DNA from: Hevea brasiliensis
Taxonomy: Eukaryota; Streptophyta; Magnoliopsida; Malpighiales; Euphorbiaceae
Reading direction: 5' to 3'
NCBI RefSeq assembly: GCF_030052815.1
Contig: NC_079502.1
Coordinates: forward strand, 3,930,885 to 3,994,884
Length of the DNA: 64,000 nucleotides
Part shown: positions 10,255-24,200 of the stretch, piece after piece
Layout of the letters: every line of letters starts with the position of its first letter
Numbering within the stretch: position 1 is the first letter of the stretch
Program-made: the position numbers and the translations under genes
The notes under the pieces: generated by a model
Databases searched by the model: none
Seen by the model: the letters and a program-made list of their open reading frames with translations, nothing else
What the model was told of the DNA's origin: nothing

Positions 10255-11968
10255 TGATGTGGCTCAATCACAAGTGCACGAGTCGTTTAAATAGAATAGA
10301 TAAAAATATCGTTCCCCCAAAAAGTTATGTTATAAATTGAATTTTTTATATAAAAATATACTAATCTAAACTAATTTTTGGGCTAACAATTAATTAAATG
10401 AAAATATTGAGAATTAAAGGATATATTTGTAAATTCAATAAAGAAAATTCTTGAATAGAAAATTTCTCTAAAATTATAAGAAAGAAATTGAGCTAAATAC
10501 AATAAAGCAAGAATTAAAGTGACAAGTAATTAAAATCAATTAACAATCAACAATAATAAAAAAGGTGATTCCGGAGCTTAGGGATTCATAGTTAAGCTAT
10601 TTTAGGATTTTGATTGATTAGCCAAACATATGAAAATTATGAGTTTTAAGGAGATTGATTCTCAAATCCTTTAAAATTTTTTCGAGTGAGATAAAGGGTG
10701 ATTTAATTAACTTAATCATATTTCGAGGAGTTAAAATTAATCAAGACCCATTAGGTTCTTTAATCAATTTATTAATCCTCTTAATCCTTAGTCTATTTCT
10801 AGATGTAAGGTAATTAAGTCTAATTTCTTGATTATCTATCATTGGGTTTTCTCTTTTCGATGCTTCAACCAAGGATTATAAAATACTTAATGGGATCCTA
10901 CACTAAGCATGTCATTAGGCACACAAGAAATGGATAAAATCTCATAATAACCATAAAATCTAGTTTAACCGGCTCAAATCCATAAAATATCTTAAATATT
11001 ACATATCCAACTCTAGAATCTTAAAAAAACTATTCACTATCCATATTTAGTACAAGAGATTTTAAGCAAAAGAGGAAATAAATAATAAAAATAAACTAAA
11101 ACTAAAGAAATCCAGTAGATGAAGTGCAGAAAATTGAAAGAAGAGAAGAAAAATCCAAATCCTAGTCCAAAAATGGAAATGTCAACTCCTACTTTGCTTT
11201 TTTTTTTTCCTTTCCAATCTTTCTCCTTACAGGAAAATGAGATAAGAGTGGCTTTTATATCCCCTAACAGAGAACCCTAGGTTGGCCCAAAAATAGTGTC
11301 TTAGGTAATCGCACATATGAGAAAATTCTTTATACAGCCAATTAATGAGGATGTACGCAGGTTGTGCAAGATCTTATGCACTTTTCAGCAAGTTCTAAAG
11401 TTTTTTCCGTGAATGTGCACAGACTATGCAGGTTTTGGCATGTCTGACAATTTTTTGTGAAGGTGCACAACTGATCTGCACAAACTGTGCAGCATGTTGT
11501 GCAAGTTTCAGCAATTTCAAATGTCTTCCATGAAGGTGCACAAGTGACCTACACAAGTTGTGTAGCATGTTATGTAGATTTCGGCAGGTGTAAGTTTTCT
11601 TTCCTCGAAAGTGCACAGGTAACCTACATAGGATGTGCAATCCCTTGTGCAGATTTCAACAAGTCCAAAATTACTTCTAACTTTTATACAAATGCTGCAG
11701 ATTTCAATAATTTTCATATTCTTTAATTTTTAAGCTTCATTTTGGTACCTTTGAACCTAGAAATCACTCATCACTTGCACAATTACTCCTTAGTCCCTCA
11801 AAAACACCATTTTATCTATAAAACAAAAATAAAATTATAAATTAGTCTAAAAATTAGTAATTATGAAAAAGTAACTAAATAACTAATAAAATTAAGTAAA
11901 AATAACTAACAAATCAATAAAATGACTATGAAATTTAACCTAAATGATTATATAAAATGCATGTATCA
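10255..11968 (-). mobile_element. Solo LTR, 1714 bp, target-site duplication TAATG
   Basis: The segment begins TGAT and ends ATCA, the TG...CA ends of an LTR. It is flanked on both sides by the perfect 5-bp duplication TAATG (10250-10254 and 11969-11973). No internal retrotransposon genes are present, so it is a single LTR left by recombination between the two LTRs of a full element. Orientation is set to minus because a TATA-like ATATAAAAGC lies on that strand at 11251-11260. An array of 73-75-bp repeats lies inside it. The superfamily cannot be decided without internal domains. The perfect target-site duplication suggests a fairly recent insertion. Confidence 0.85.
11415..11685. repeat. Degenerate 73-75-bp tandem repeats inside the solo LTR
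   Basis: Each unit starts with a TGCACA motif (11464, 11537, 11612; a shorter first unit starts near 11415). It continues through a CTACACAAGTTGTG-like palindromic part and a GCAGATTTC-like part. Spacing between unit starts is 73 and 75 bases. The units have drifted considerably. Confidence 0.7.
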
Positions 11969-11973
11969 TAATG

Positions 11974-13421
11974 ATTTCAAAGCTCACCAAACTAAATCAT
12001 TTAATTGTTTTAAGTGATTAATATTTTATTTATAAATTTGAAAATTTTAAAATAAAGAAAATTATCATATGGAACAAACATTCAATTAATGAATTATTAA
12101 TTTAAGTATAATAATTAAAACTATTAATCTGCTGGTGAAAGAATGAAATAATTATTATTTATTGTATTTATTGAGAGGGCTAATTTCTTTTATGGATGGA
12201 CTTACTAAATTACTTTCTCTCTAATATATAAGGCTTCATTGGCCCAATGATATGATGAATTTACAACACAAGTAAACGATTGGACCTCATTGACGTACTG
12301 GGCCATAACATTTGTGCCTTGCCATTGCCATTAAAGATTAGAGAATAAAATTATGAAATTAACATTCAATAATGCTTGTTTATATCAATAAAATTTAATT
12401 CAATGATACTGAAATTATTTCAAAATCATAAAATTTCTGAGTTCCAACTTAATATTAAGGCTCAAAGATTGGTACTCGTTTTCAATATGAAATAAAGGAG
12501 AATTAATCCTAGAAAATGTAGGAGCTTAAAGGGTGGTAATGGTTTCCAAAAGCTTCCAAGAATTTATTTATGATAAGGTGTTTCAAAAGGACCTAATTAT
12601 AAGCTCAAAGATCGGGTAATCATTAAATACTTGGGAACCATTCCCCACATCTTTTTGGCTTGGCAGCTGTTTTCAGTTACGTGATGTCTTATGCTCGAGC
12701 CGGGAATGACCTTCCAACAAAACGATTCAGAATACGAATTCTTAACCTTAAAAATAAAGCCCTTCCAACCACTTCTTGGTGCCTTGGCAGCTGAGTTACT
12801 AAATGGAATTGGCGGCTACAATATTAAGGTTTAAATTATTGGAATGGGTAGGGGCCTGGACTACATATTATTATTACACCTCTACCACTAGAAACACTGT
12901 GCTCAAATCTTATGAAAAGATTGAAAAAACAATTGCTGAAAATCTGCTCACATGGCTATATCATACATGTTAGTTTGAAATTTAACATTATCTTCAATGT
13001 AATCCTCCAGTTCAATTTAAATGCTGGAGATGAATTAACAACTCCATCCAGGATTCTTCGTTCTCGTTAGATTCCAGCAGAGTCTCCTTCTTTCTTCTTA
13101 GTAATTGTATTTCCTGCCCTGTGTATTATTATTATGATGGTATTGGCTCTTGCAATTATTGAACTTAATAATTAAAGACTGTTCAAGCGTTTTGCTACGA
13201 AACTTGAGATGTTTGGATGCCACTACACCAAAAATCTCTTAAATTCCATTCCAAAACAGCAAAAATCAGTTAATTCAATGATAAAGACATTTCATGTTGA
13301 ACAGTTAACCATCCCATATATCAAAATTCAGATGTGATTTTCTCCAGACTTTTTATTTAAAGCTTGCCGTTGCCTGTTCGTCCATTATTTCACATCTCAG
13401 CATACCAAGAATCCAATTTCA

Positions 13422-13494
<73 letters not shown>

Positions 13495-14304
13495 TTAAAC
13501 TCATCGGAACAATATCTAGAGTTCCTAAACTCAATGATTTTGTTCCATATTTTTATTTTCATCAGGAAATTATAATTATACTCTTTAGTTTTCTGTAAAC
13601 AAAATTAAAGAAACTGTTCAGTTTCTCGTGCAAAACAAGATATGATGGAAATGTAGTTACAATAACGGTACCGGATTATACATTACAGAAAAGAACAATG
13701 CAATAAAAGCATCGGTAGGCATGCAGAGAGTTGCAGTTGCAGACCAGTGGACAATAAGAAGTGAAATTTTGTCTTGTATAAGACATGAGATAAGAAACAT
13801 ACTATAAAATTATGATATCAACTTGGCCTGGCAACATCACTTCCCCAGGAAGATATAAGTTCACTTTACCCTTTTAGGGTTTTCCTTTATTTTGATAATG
13901 GAGTTCATCCGAAGGAAGCAAGAAACTGATACAAGATCATCAGATCCTTAGCCATTATAGATCTTTATCTTACTTGGAGTTCTTACCCTGTACAGTCATT
14001 CTAAGCAGAACAAAAACAACACAACCGTTTTCACTTCCAAGGTCAAACGCAAAAGCTATCAGAAACACAGAATATATTAGAAGAAATATATGCAAACAAA
14101 GCATGCTTTAAATTTCCAAAATTAACTTCAAACTAGCTACTGATTTTCCAGAAACCCTAGAATTAACATTGGCTTTAAGATATTTGTAATAGTCAGAAAC
14201 TAAGCTTGTTAGACATATACTATAGTATGTCTTAACTTCTAACAAGCAATTTGCATCAATTTAGCGGTTTCTTCAAGCATTCTGGACTCTGGCTGTAAAG
14301 GCAC
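11974..14304. other. Intergenic region downstream of the ERF gene
   Basis: AT-rich sequence without a convincing gene. The stretch closest to 14304 should contain the 3' untranslated region of the ERF gene. A long (TA)n tract lies at 13425-13490. Confidence 0.5.
13425..13490. repeat. (TA)33 microsatellite
   Basis: Uninterrupted TA dinucleotide tract of about 66 bases. Confidence 0.95.
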
Positions 14305-15534
14305 TCATAAAAGATCTGGATATCGGAAAATATGATCCAAAATGGAGTTCGCACCCATCTGATGATGAAGGTTCTCTTGCAGACCAATATGACCGTACGG
14401 AACTTCATGAGAAGTAACTCCTTGGAAAGTCTGCGCAGGACCATCATGGTAATGATGTACACCCAAGTGCTCATTCTTAACCAAGAGCTCACTCTTGATG
14501 CTCCTTCGAAACTCATCCAGAGATGGGAAGGTGGCAGACATTTCAGGTACAGGTGCAACCGTTGACTCTCCGGTGCAATATATGGAGCTTTTCGAAGAGT
14601 CAATTTGGTCAGAGGAGGGCTTTGGTAAAAACCCTTGAATGATCTCTTGTAACAAACCAGAATCAGATGGTTCTTGTGGAAAGAACTCCCAGTAATCAGG
14701 TTGAGAATTTGTCTTATCAGAGCCTCCAGAAGAGTTATAACTCCGATTATCCTCATTCAGCGGTAGAGCACTCAAAGATGAGCCTGCAAAAGTATCAGAG
14801 ACATTTGAATCATTGGACGGATTCACCAAAGAATTACCACTGGAGAAAGTGCTAGAAGAAGAACCAGAGGACCCATTAATGTGCGGAAACTGATCATATA
14901 AAACTTGTGGATGATTATAGAACGATGAACCAGAAGAGGGGTCAAGGAAATCACGGAGGAGAAGCATGTTAAAAGATGTAGAACTACTCCTCTGGGGCGC
15001 AGACCCAGAGAAGTCTCCAACATGAAGATTTCCAAAAGATGGCCAATTTGAAGAATTGGAGTTACAACGGCGAGAGGGAAGATCCCTAATGGACGCCTGA
15101 GATTGTTTTGATGAGAAACCAAACGGAGGAAGGAAGGGATCTGTCGAAGAGTGAGGATCAGAAGTAGGGTACACAAAATTGGTGCGAGCCTTGAGACCTC
15201 GCATGGCTCGAGCAGCACGGTCATAGGCACAAGCAGCCTCCTCAGCCGTGTCAAAAGTGCCAAGCCAACGTCTTTCTTTAGACTGAGGGTCCCTAATCTC
15301 AGCTGCATAGCGACCCCAAGGTCTCCGACGAACCCCCCGGTACCTCATGGTACCACCTGAGCCACAACCACCACTACTTTCTTTCAGTGACCTCTTGTTC
15401 GTGATGGTGGTGGAGGCGGCGGCAGCCGGAGCTCCATTAGTGCTCTTTTTGTAGTTGTCTGTGATGGATTGTTCATGTGGAATAGACTCTTGGACATGGG
15501 TCATTCCATTTAGTCGCCTAATAGCTTCCTCCAT
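14305..15534 (-). CDS. AP2/ERF transcription factor, ESR2/DORNROSCHEN-LIKE type (ERF group VIII-b)
   Basis: Intronless gene for 409 residues. One AP2/ERF DNA-binding domain spans residues about 64-121 ([18 protein letters not shown] through to the KARTNFVYP end). It has the Ala and Asp positions typical of ERF rather than DREB proteins. The N-terminus [10 protein letters not shown] and the residues directly after the AP2 domain match ESR2/DRNL-like proteins, as against PUCHI or LEP of the same clade. In Arabidopsis these act in embryo patterning, cotyledon and lateral organ initiation and shoot regeneration, in the nucleus. The rest is Ser/Asn/Pro-rich and probably disordered, with a conserved-looking C-terminal end ([10 protein letters not shown]). 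AYDRAARAM carries Arg where close relatives usually have Cys. The assignment to ESR2 within the clade is from memory of family sequences. Confidence 0.85.
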   Translation of the reverse strand: MEEAIRRLNGMTHVQESIPHEQSITDNYKKSTNGAPAAAASTTITNKRSLKESSGGCGSGGTMRYRGVRRRPWGRYAAEIRDPQSKERRWLGTFDTAEEAACAYDRAARAMRGLKARTNFVYPTSDPHSSTDPFLPPFGFSSKQSQASIRDLPSRRCNSNSSNWPSFGNLHVGDFSGSAPQRSSSTSFNMLLLRDFLDPSSGSSFYNHPQVLYDQFPHINGSSGSSSSTFSSGNSLVNPSNDSNVSDTFAGSSLSALPLNEDNRSYNSSGGSDKTNSQPDYWEFFPQEPSDSGLLQEIIQGFLPKPSSDQIDSSKSSIYCTGESTVAPVPEMSATFPSLDEFRRSIKSELLVKNEHLGVHHYHDGPAQTFQGVTSHEVPYGHIGLQENLHHQMGANSILDHIFRYPDLL

Positions 15535-15662
15535 TTGAAGAGTGGGAGAAGGACGGTAGAAGAAGGAAGAAAGGAGAAGAAGAAGAACAAGAACAGGATT
15601 TTACGCGCTTGGATGGGGGATTGATTGATCCAGTTTGGCACCTGGACCCTTGTGGAGTAGTG

Positions 15663-15670
15663 TATTTATA
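15663..15670 (-). promoter_or_regulatory. TATA box of the ERF gene
   Basis: TATAAATA on the minus strand, about 130 bases before the ATG, a normal distance for a plant core promoter with a short 5' leader. Confidence 0.6.
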
Positions 15671-18042
15671 GGTAGACATATAATAATAAAGTAATAAAAC
15701 CTCCGGGGAGATATTAGGGAACCAAGAAAGCGACTCTGATTTGAGCCATGCATGGATGCTCCCTGCAATTTTTTAACACAAAATTCCTAAAAAAAAAAGG
15801 GTTGAGTACGTTTGACGACTAGGATTTTCTACTGGGCCAACCGTCCTCAATCTAGAGGGCTGTGATCATTTTCTACTATATGGCGCTGGCGCAATGTCAA
15901 TGCATTGGAATGTGTCCAAACTCGTTATTTATTTGCATCCTCCACCTCTACATGAAGCCCTAATTCCTTTTTTTTATCATTGTTTTATAACAAGATAGTA
16001 CTGTAAAAACTAGTGATTACTACTAAAAAGATTGTAATCATTATAGGTTTACAGGAAAGACAAACCCTCCAATTTATTAAATTAGGGAAGATTTATCACC
16101 TATTTGTTATTTGTCCGTTTTCAAGTTCAAGAAAAGGATGGTAATTTCCTTCTGTATCGGTGCCAGCTAAGATGAGTAAAAGAGTAATTGGGTTTGAGCT
16201 ATTTTCCGAGATGCAATTAAGGGATGAGGATTTGGGTTCTTGAAAAATATGATTGGTATAATTTTTTTTTTTTTTGAAGTTCTAATGACAATAATTTAAT
16301 TTCTTTCGAAAAATTAAAAGAAAAAGTTTTATAATTAATTTTTATTTTTTAATTTTATATAAATCATATAATTATTCACTATAAATTATATAATTACATC
16401 ACTTAAAATTATAGATATACATTTCTTGAAAAGGTTTATCTATAGAGAGTTTAAATTCATGTAAAAATTTATGAGGACTTTATATTTATATAAAAATAAA
16501 TTTATTTATTATTAATTAAAATTTTATATATAAATTTATATATTATATATATATAATTTAATTAATTATATATATATATTTTAATATAAATATCTAATTT
16601 AATAATTAAATTTTTTTTATATTATTTAAAACTTATATTAAATGCATTCAATGGAGCTTCCATTGCCTACTATTCCCTATCCAACGTGCAATTAAAAAGG
16701 TGGAGTTTTTGTTTAATTATTTTTATATATTAATTAATTAAATTTCCAGTGTGGTAAAATTTTCAAGGAAGTGGAGAACCACACACTCTGGTTATTGTAA
16801 TTATCATTCTGAATGATTACACTGGCGGCGCTCAGAAGTTGTTCCGCCCGTTTTGGTTGATGTTATATATGCACAAGAGTAATGCTATTGAAATAAGTTA
16901 AATCGCATTTATTGTAAATTAAAAATCTGAATTTTTTTATTATTAATTAAAGATAATGATATTATAAAAATATTTAACTTTAAAATAAATTTATATAATT
17001 ATTCTTATTAATTTATAATATATACAATTTAACTTAATTTATAAAGAATTTTTTTAAATAAGTAGAATATTACTCTCATTAAAATTCATTAAACATGATT
17101 ATTTATTATTAATATTTTTAATAATATAAAAAAATATTTTTATGAGATTAAATTGTTAACGTAATATTAAATATTTTTATGTTATATTAATAATTAATAA
17201 TATAAAATTAATAATAAAAATATTTAACAAATTTTAAAAGTGTAATATTATATTTTTTATCTAGTTTTATCGATTATCTATATAATTATTTGTTGTTTTG
17301 AGAAAAATTAAAAAATATTAATTATTTTTTTATTTTTATCTTTATTTTTATTAAACACAATAATATAATTTTTTAAAATTCATAATAACACTTTCTCTCT
17401 TTTCTCTTAATTAGATAAAATAAATGATAATTATATTAAATTAATAAATATATTATTATTATTATTATTATTTAAGTAATTTAATTATTTTTTAATTATT
17501 ATATAAAAATTTTAAATAATAAATAAAAAAAGAATGTATATAATAATAAATATTTAAAATTAATTAATAGTGAAGGAGAAGGTAATTAGGGTTTGAAACC
17601 AGGGGATTTGATGCTCACAAGGAGATGCTTTTGCTGTCTGAGTCAGATAAAGGAGGGAATTTATTATTATTTTTTTTAAAAGTCATTATAAAGCTTTTTT
17701 ATGTAAGAGTTGATGAATGGGACTACAGTTGTTCTCTTTAGCTCAGAAAAGCCAAAGCTTCTGTCTTTCCTTTGTTCCTCTAACTGATCTTCCATTTCTA
17801 ACTAACATATTCTCTCTTCTTTCGTCCCTTTTCCTTTGCTCAACTTCATAAATATCTTCCTAGAAATAATTAATTTTTAGTTTTTACAAAAAATAAAATG
17901 CTATTAAAACTAAAATTTATCAAAAAAATATCACATTGCAATCATGTTATTTTTAAAATTTATTTTATATATTTAATATATTTAATGTGATTGTTATTAA
18001 AAAAAAAATCCAGGACCTTGCATCAACTTGTGAAGTTAACCC

Positions 18043-18043
<1 letters not shown>

Positions 18044-18090
<47 letters not shown>
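18044..18090. repeat. (GA)n microsatellite
   Basis: About 47 bases of AG/GA repeats. Confidence 0.95.
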
Positions 18091-18092
<2 letters not shown>

Positions 18093-18179
18093 CCATTTAT
18101 TCTCAGTTGAGGATTAGTGCCTAAACAATGAGTTGTTCTGTTGTTGTCAAGTTGAGCCAAAATAATAAACTACTCCTAC

Positions 18180-18229
18180 TAATAATAATAATAATAATAA
18201 TAATGTGAGAGAGAGAGAGAGAGAGAGAG
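18180..18229. repeat. Compound (TAA)n-(GA)n microsatellite
   Basis: An AAT trinucleotide tract followed after a few bases by about 12 GA units. It lies 90 bases from the (GA)n tract at 18044-18090. Confidence 0.9.
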
Positions 18230-21200
18230 TAATGAGGGTGAAGGCGGTGAGGTTTTAAGAAGGGCGGAGACGCCAAAACAGAAAAAGATGAAGTTGAAGA
18301 TGAAGATTTTAACGACAAGATGAGATCCTGTCAGAGAAAATTAATCAATACACTCTACAGCTTTTTATACTGCCAAAGTAGCAGAGCCCTGAGTCTTATT
18401 TTATTATTAAATAATATATATATATATAATTAAAATATATTTGTAGGGATATAGGGAATGTCTTCAAATGCCTTTTTCATGTCCCATCTGCATCCCTTTC
18501 CTCTCTAACTCTAACCCTTTTCCAATGCACTTGTGATGTGATATGATGGATTTATTTTATTTAATTATTTTTTTATCATTAGTTAAATTTTTAAAATAAA
18601 ATTAAGTTGGAATTATGCTGAAGAATTAGTTTTTATTGAATTGATTGTATGTTTGTGGGGGCCAAATGCAAGCACAGAGGAGGCATTAGCATATGGCTTA
18701 AACAGAAGCAAATAGTAGAGTTCTGAAAAGGTTAGCGAACAAGTGTTGGTAGGTGAAGCTTTCATTAAAATCAACACTGCAACCATCAATTACCCCATTT
18801 TCGTACCTTACCATATCCCCATCAATTCCTCTTTTGCTAGTGGATCAACATATGCTTTTTGAATAGAATAGTGGATCAACATATGCTTGCGGCTTACTTA
18901 CATTAAACCCCTCTTTTATTATTATTATTTTTTTAAATCCCTTTTCTTTTTTCTCTTCTAATTTTAAATATTAATAATTACATGAATGGGGTTTTTAAAA
19001 TACATAGTGTATGTGCATGCATGGATAATGCATATGCATGTGAAAAAACCATCTTACATTTGAAGGCGCTATAACTTTTCGAGATCCAAAAATGTGCAGG
19101 CAACCCTACTGCTCTATGAAAACTTCGTACCAATGCTCAGAAAAAGCTCATCATCAACGCATAACACAATCCCAATCGATCCCTTTGCTCTCCAACCTCC
19201 TCTTTCATCATGTATAGTACCGCGTGGCAACATCTATATCCATGCTTTTATCCTCCTTTCTCCTTCTCCTTCTCCTTCTTCTTTTCCTCCTCTCTTTCTT
19301 AACCCATGCTGACATTTGGCATCTAAAAGAAAGAAGAAGAAAAAGTGCCCTCTTGGCTCTACCTCTCTTTGACGAGCTAGAAAATCTTTGGATAAGACCA
19401 GCATCGATAATGCTTGTCGGGTTCAGTTTCTTTTTTGAAACTATAAACCCACATTACCTAGAAATTAACCATAACCGTGGCTTTCTTCTTCTCAGATGAA
19501 AAATTTTATGGAATTCTTTTTCCCTTCTTCAATAATTAAAAAGTTGACAGATTAAAATTGTTTAGTTTATTAATACTTAATTTAGAGTGAATTAATATGC
19601 TTTTGCAGTTGATTAATTAAGTTTGTTTCCCAAATTGTCTGAAACATCTAATACCAGAAGTACAAAACCTTTTCAGGATATCAAAAGAGAGCATGGCAGT
19701 TGGCAGATGTTGAAAGATTCAATATGAGTGCGTGTGTGTGTATGTATGCGCGCGTGTCAAGCATTTTGAGCAGACCACGCTTGGAAAGTATAAAGTGAAG
19801 GGCTAGCAAGCTACAGTGAACTGCAAATGTCTTCTTTTCTGGTCTACCACTCTAGGGCTTATTAATTAATATGTTGCAGGATTGGTTCTCTACCTACTTA
19901 ACAAAAACTATTTCATATTTACCATAATTTATAGGACAATTTACAATTTTTTTTAACACGAAAATTCATTGCATTACTAAGGTCCATTGGACAGATTACA
20001 ACAGGAGCAAAAATATAATAGGCAAAGGACAAATTCAGTCCCTATATTCAATCCAACACAAAACTAAAGAAACCTAACCCTAGGAAAACCAAACACCACC
20101 ACCACCCTTCAACACGTCGACACCAAAACCGTTTGCCGGACGACTCTGGCCAGAGCTTGAGTGGCCGCTAACACTATGTTGGGAAAGGGAGAAAAATAAA
20201 TGGAGAAAGAAAATGTGAAGAGAAAGAAAATGTGAGGAGAAAAATAAATTTATTTTTCATTGTTTTGTTTGGATTGACTAAAAAATTAAAAAAAAATTCA
20301 TAAATTAGTCTTTAATATATTTTTAAGTAATAATTTAATCATTAAAATTTAATTTTATTAATAAATTAGTGTATGTCATCTAAATTAACTGTTAAATTCA
20401 TTAACAACTTTTCAATTTAACATAATTTAATCCTTAAAATTTTATTTTATTAATAAAAATAATTCTTAAAATTTTGTTTATTAGCAAATAGTCCTTACAT
20501 TTAAATTTTATATTTAAATAATTATTTATTTTGTGAATGTGGGAAATAAGAGTTCAAAAAATGTCCAATTGGATAGCACCACGTTTAGTGATTTACACAA
20601 GTAGCCCTATAATATTCAAAACAAGTTTATGAAATGTGGACAGACAATTTGTATTAATTTAGCCAGCTAATTAACGTCTTATCGTCTGATATAGATAAGT
20701 GATCAGGTCCTTATTAGATATACGAAATGTTTCTACTGCATTAAATAAGCTAATTCTTCCTTACTCGTGAAGCCTTGCCTACTTACGCCTTGAATATGGA
20801 TGACCTCTCATAAGTGATCGTGTGATGAATACTTTGGCCAAATGACGACTAGTTTGGCCTAGTGACAACCACTGTATTGATACAACGACCTCACATTACA
20901 TGTTCCATTTAGGATAGTCATTTAACTTATTATAGAGTACTTGTATAGCGCCATATAAGTTCACATATTCATGTTAATTTGTATTGTATCACATATTCAT
21001 GTTAACAGAAAGAAAATCGAGAGATATTATTGTTTTGAGTTAAAAATAGAATAACTTGTATTTTTTATAAATGTTAAATTATAATTGACTTTATATTTTA
21101 TTATTTTTCACTTTAATTAATAGAAAATTCATTAACTTTTAATAGAACCAAATTATTTTAAGTTGAAAATAAAACAATTTAATGCAATTTTTATTAAATT

Positions 21201-24200
21201 TTCAATTAGATTATAATTTATCTTTTTTATATGTATATGTGAATGTAATGTGTAAAATACTTTTTATTAAAATGCTAAATAATTATTTGATTTAATAATA
21301 TGAAAATTATTTTTTAGAATTATAAAATTTTAAATTTAAATTTCAATTGAAATACAATTATATGTGCTTAAAGATGACTACTTATATTTGAAAAAAATAC
21401 TTGTATGCACCTATAAAAATTTAATAAACTATAATTTTAAATAAGTCCTACCATAATTTTAAATATTATTCACCACGAAATCATATAACGTGACATCTAT
21501 AAATTAATTAGATATATAATATTCAGATATAAGTAAGACTTTCTCATTCATTTGACTTAATTTAGAAGTTACAGTGGCCTTAGACTAGGTTCACCATTGC
21601 AGCTGGGTAGCTCGTACTCATAGTATGATCTTATGACGATATATAAGTTTGTGATGCGAATGCCATCGTTATTTTTGTCATTTAACCAATAAAGCAGAAC
21701 AACTGTTTTCCATGACGATGGGAACCTAAAACTAGCCAATTGTCACCTCTCTTTGAGCTGATTAGGTCGGTTATTTAATAATGTTTAATTACTCAACGTG
21801 AGGCTGTGGACCAACCCATTAATTAATTTTATATAGTCTATATCCACATCGTATGCTATTATGCAGATATTCACTCTTGGGGAGTGACATTTTTCTAATT
21901 AATTGTATATGATATTAGTTTGTTTGCATTATTGAAATTTGGAAATGAACTAATATATTGATGTCGTTCTCATCAACCCAACATTCAAGGCAGACAAATT
22001 CGAGGTATATATTTGTAAGAAGTTGAAGTAATTAGTTAGGGTTTGCTGCAATTGAGAGGTCAGCCTCAAGTTGTATATCAACCATGAAGTTGTCACTCTC
22101 ACATCCTTAATTACCACACCCACATGCATGGCCTAGCTACCTTTCCTGCACACCATGTAAGACAAACCACATCTAATTATGCATTAAATATTTATATTTT
22201 CTCCATTCCCTCTTCTTCCTAATAACACTTAAACTGGGAGAAAGCTTCCTCTGCAATAATAGATTTTGTCTATTTCACACTCTTCTTTCTCGTGATGAAT
22301 TTGCGAACTAAAAGAGCTGTAACCATGGGAAACTAAGACATAAGAAAGGAGTAGGGTTTAAATCTTTATATTTATTACTTAATGCTGTTGTGAGTTTCAA
22401 ATGTCCAGTTAGAGAGTTCAAATTAGCTTGTGAATAAAATGAACAGTGAAGTCAGTAACCAATTGACTAACTACTCTGACGCTCAAGTTAGAAATGTTAA
22501 GTAAAAATGAAAGAATGAGTAATTGAGAATTCAGTAATTAATTTGGCAGAGTAAGCTTATCTGGTTAATGATTGTTTCTCATATTTATGGACTAAAGCTA
22601 TGTAGTCGTTGTAGCTATTTACAAGAATATCGGATATTAGGCTAATTTTTCAAGATTTTCTCTTAAAGATTCAGTCTTATATTTGGCTAATATTGCATAG
22701 ACTCGATATAATTGATGCTCAGAATATCAGGTGAGTGTCTCCGCTTATTCTTTTATATTTGTTTATGTTGTTCGATCTCACCAACCTAAGCATTCTTTTA
22801 CTCAGTATGAGTGACTCAAGCCATCTTTCACTCAGTTTGGGAAGTCCGAACCTTGCTTGGTCTGTGCAATTAGCGTAAGGCATGTGTTGGTTGGTTGCAC
22901 AAACATGAACATCTTAAACTTGATGTTTGTAGGATCGAACATTTGTGAGTAGCCTAATACACAAAATTCAAATTCCAGCGGCATATAATTACCTACAAGA
23001 TGCCGATTCCTAAAATTAATTAAAACTTAATAATTAAAATGAAAAGGAAACCTGGTCGATAAGGTTGAAGACATAATTTAATAACACTAGAGAGTGCAGC
23101 GGATATAATCGAGAGAAAGCTCACGAGCAATGAAAACTTTGTTGGGTGAATACGGCAGGAGCAGGCTACTGAAAACTCGCAGTTGTTATACAGACTACCC
23201 TGACCCATTTGTTCCCTAGAAATGAGAATCCTTTATGCCGAGGGCTGAACACAAGCCTGCTCTAAAGGCAGCTAGCCCTCCATGCCAGCCTTTGTTTTTG
23301 TTTTTGTTTTTTATTTTTATTTTTTTTTCTCTTGCTTCCATGGAAAACCCAAATCCCTAAGTATGTAGAGAATACATATATCCATCATTCTATATTTATA
23401 CTCTTCTCTGCCATTTGTATTGTTCTGTCACCTCTTTCAGATGACCCAAATTTTATTTTTCTAGTATCTCCTAGAAATTTTTTTACAGAAGCCACCTTGA
23501 GAATGATGAGTACATTTGAGGTTTATTTCAAATGACAGAGCTGCTGGACTTTGATTTTTTAATTCCCCAGTTAATTTACATATTAAATTTTTTTCAATTG
23601 ATTTTAATAATATATTCTCCCATATTCATAGTGATATAATGCATTATTTTTTAAAATTTTATTCTTTATCTTTATTAAATATTGAACAAATAAATAAAAT
23701 TAATTATCAATGCATTTTTTTTAAAAAAGAATATCCAGTTATTTTTTTAATCATTATGTAAAATTTAAATACAATAAATAAAAAAATGGCACTTTATTAT
23801 CACCTTGAATATTTTTATTTAAAAAAAATCTAATTTATTCATTTCAATTCAGTATTTTGAAAAAAAATTAATAAAATCTAACTGAATAATTTTATTTTTA
23901 ATTAATTATTATATTATTATGTCTAAAATTACAATTAAAAGTAATAAATATAACTAAAATTATATTTGAAATGAGTTTAAAATAATTTAAAAAAAAATCT
24001 AAAATGTAATCCAAATCGATAAATCAAACACAATTAAATTAAATTAAACTGATTTAATTTAACTTACTATAAATTTTGATGTATCAATTTTTATTTTTCA
24101 AATCATATCAAATCGAATTTTAATTTTTTTACATAAAAATAAATCAACTAGCGATTAAATTAAAATTTTATTATGATAGTTAATATTTGATAATATATTA

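Noticed and set aside
19224..19499. Leucine-rich frame with a signal-peptide-like start
   Set aside because: Built mostly from a CTT/CTC repeat tract; no known peptide-hormone motif after the hydrophobic part. Cannot be supported as a gene.
23225..23290. Possible microRNA-like hairpin (GAGGGCT ... AGCCCTC)
   Set aside because: Stem too short and interrupted; no match to a plant miRNA I know.
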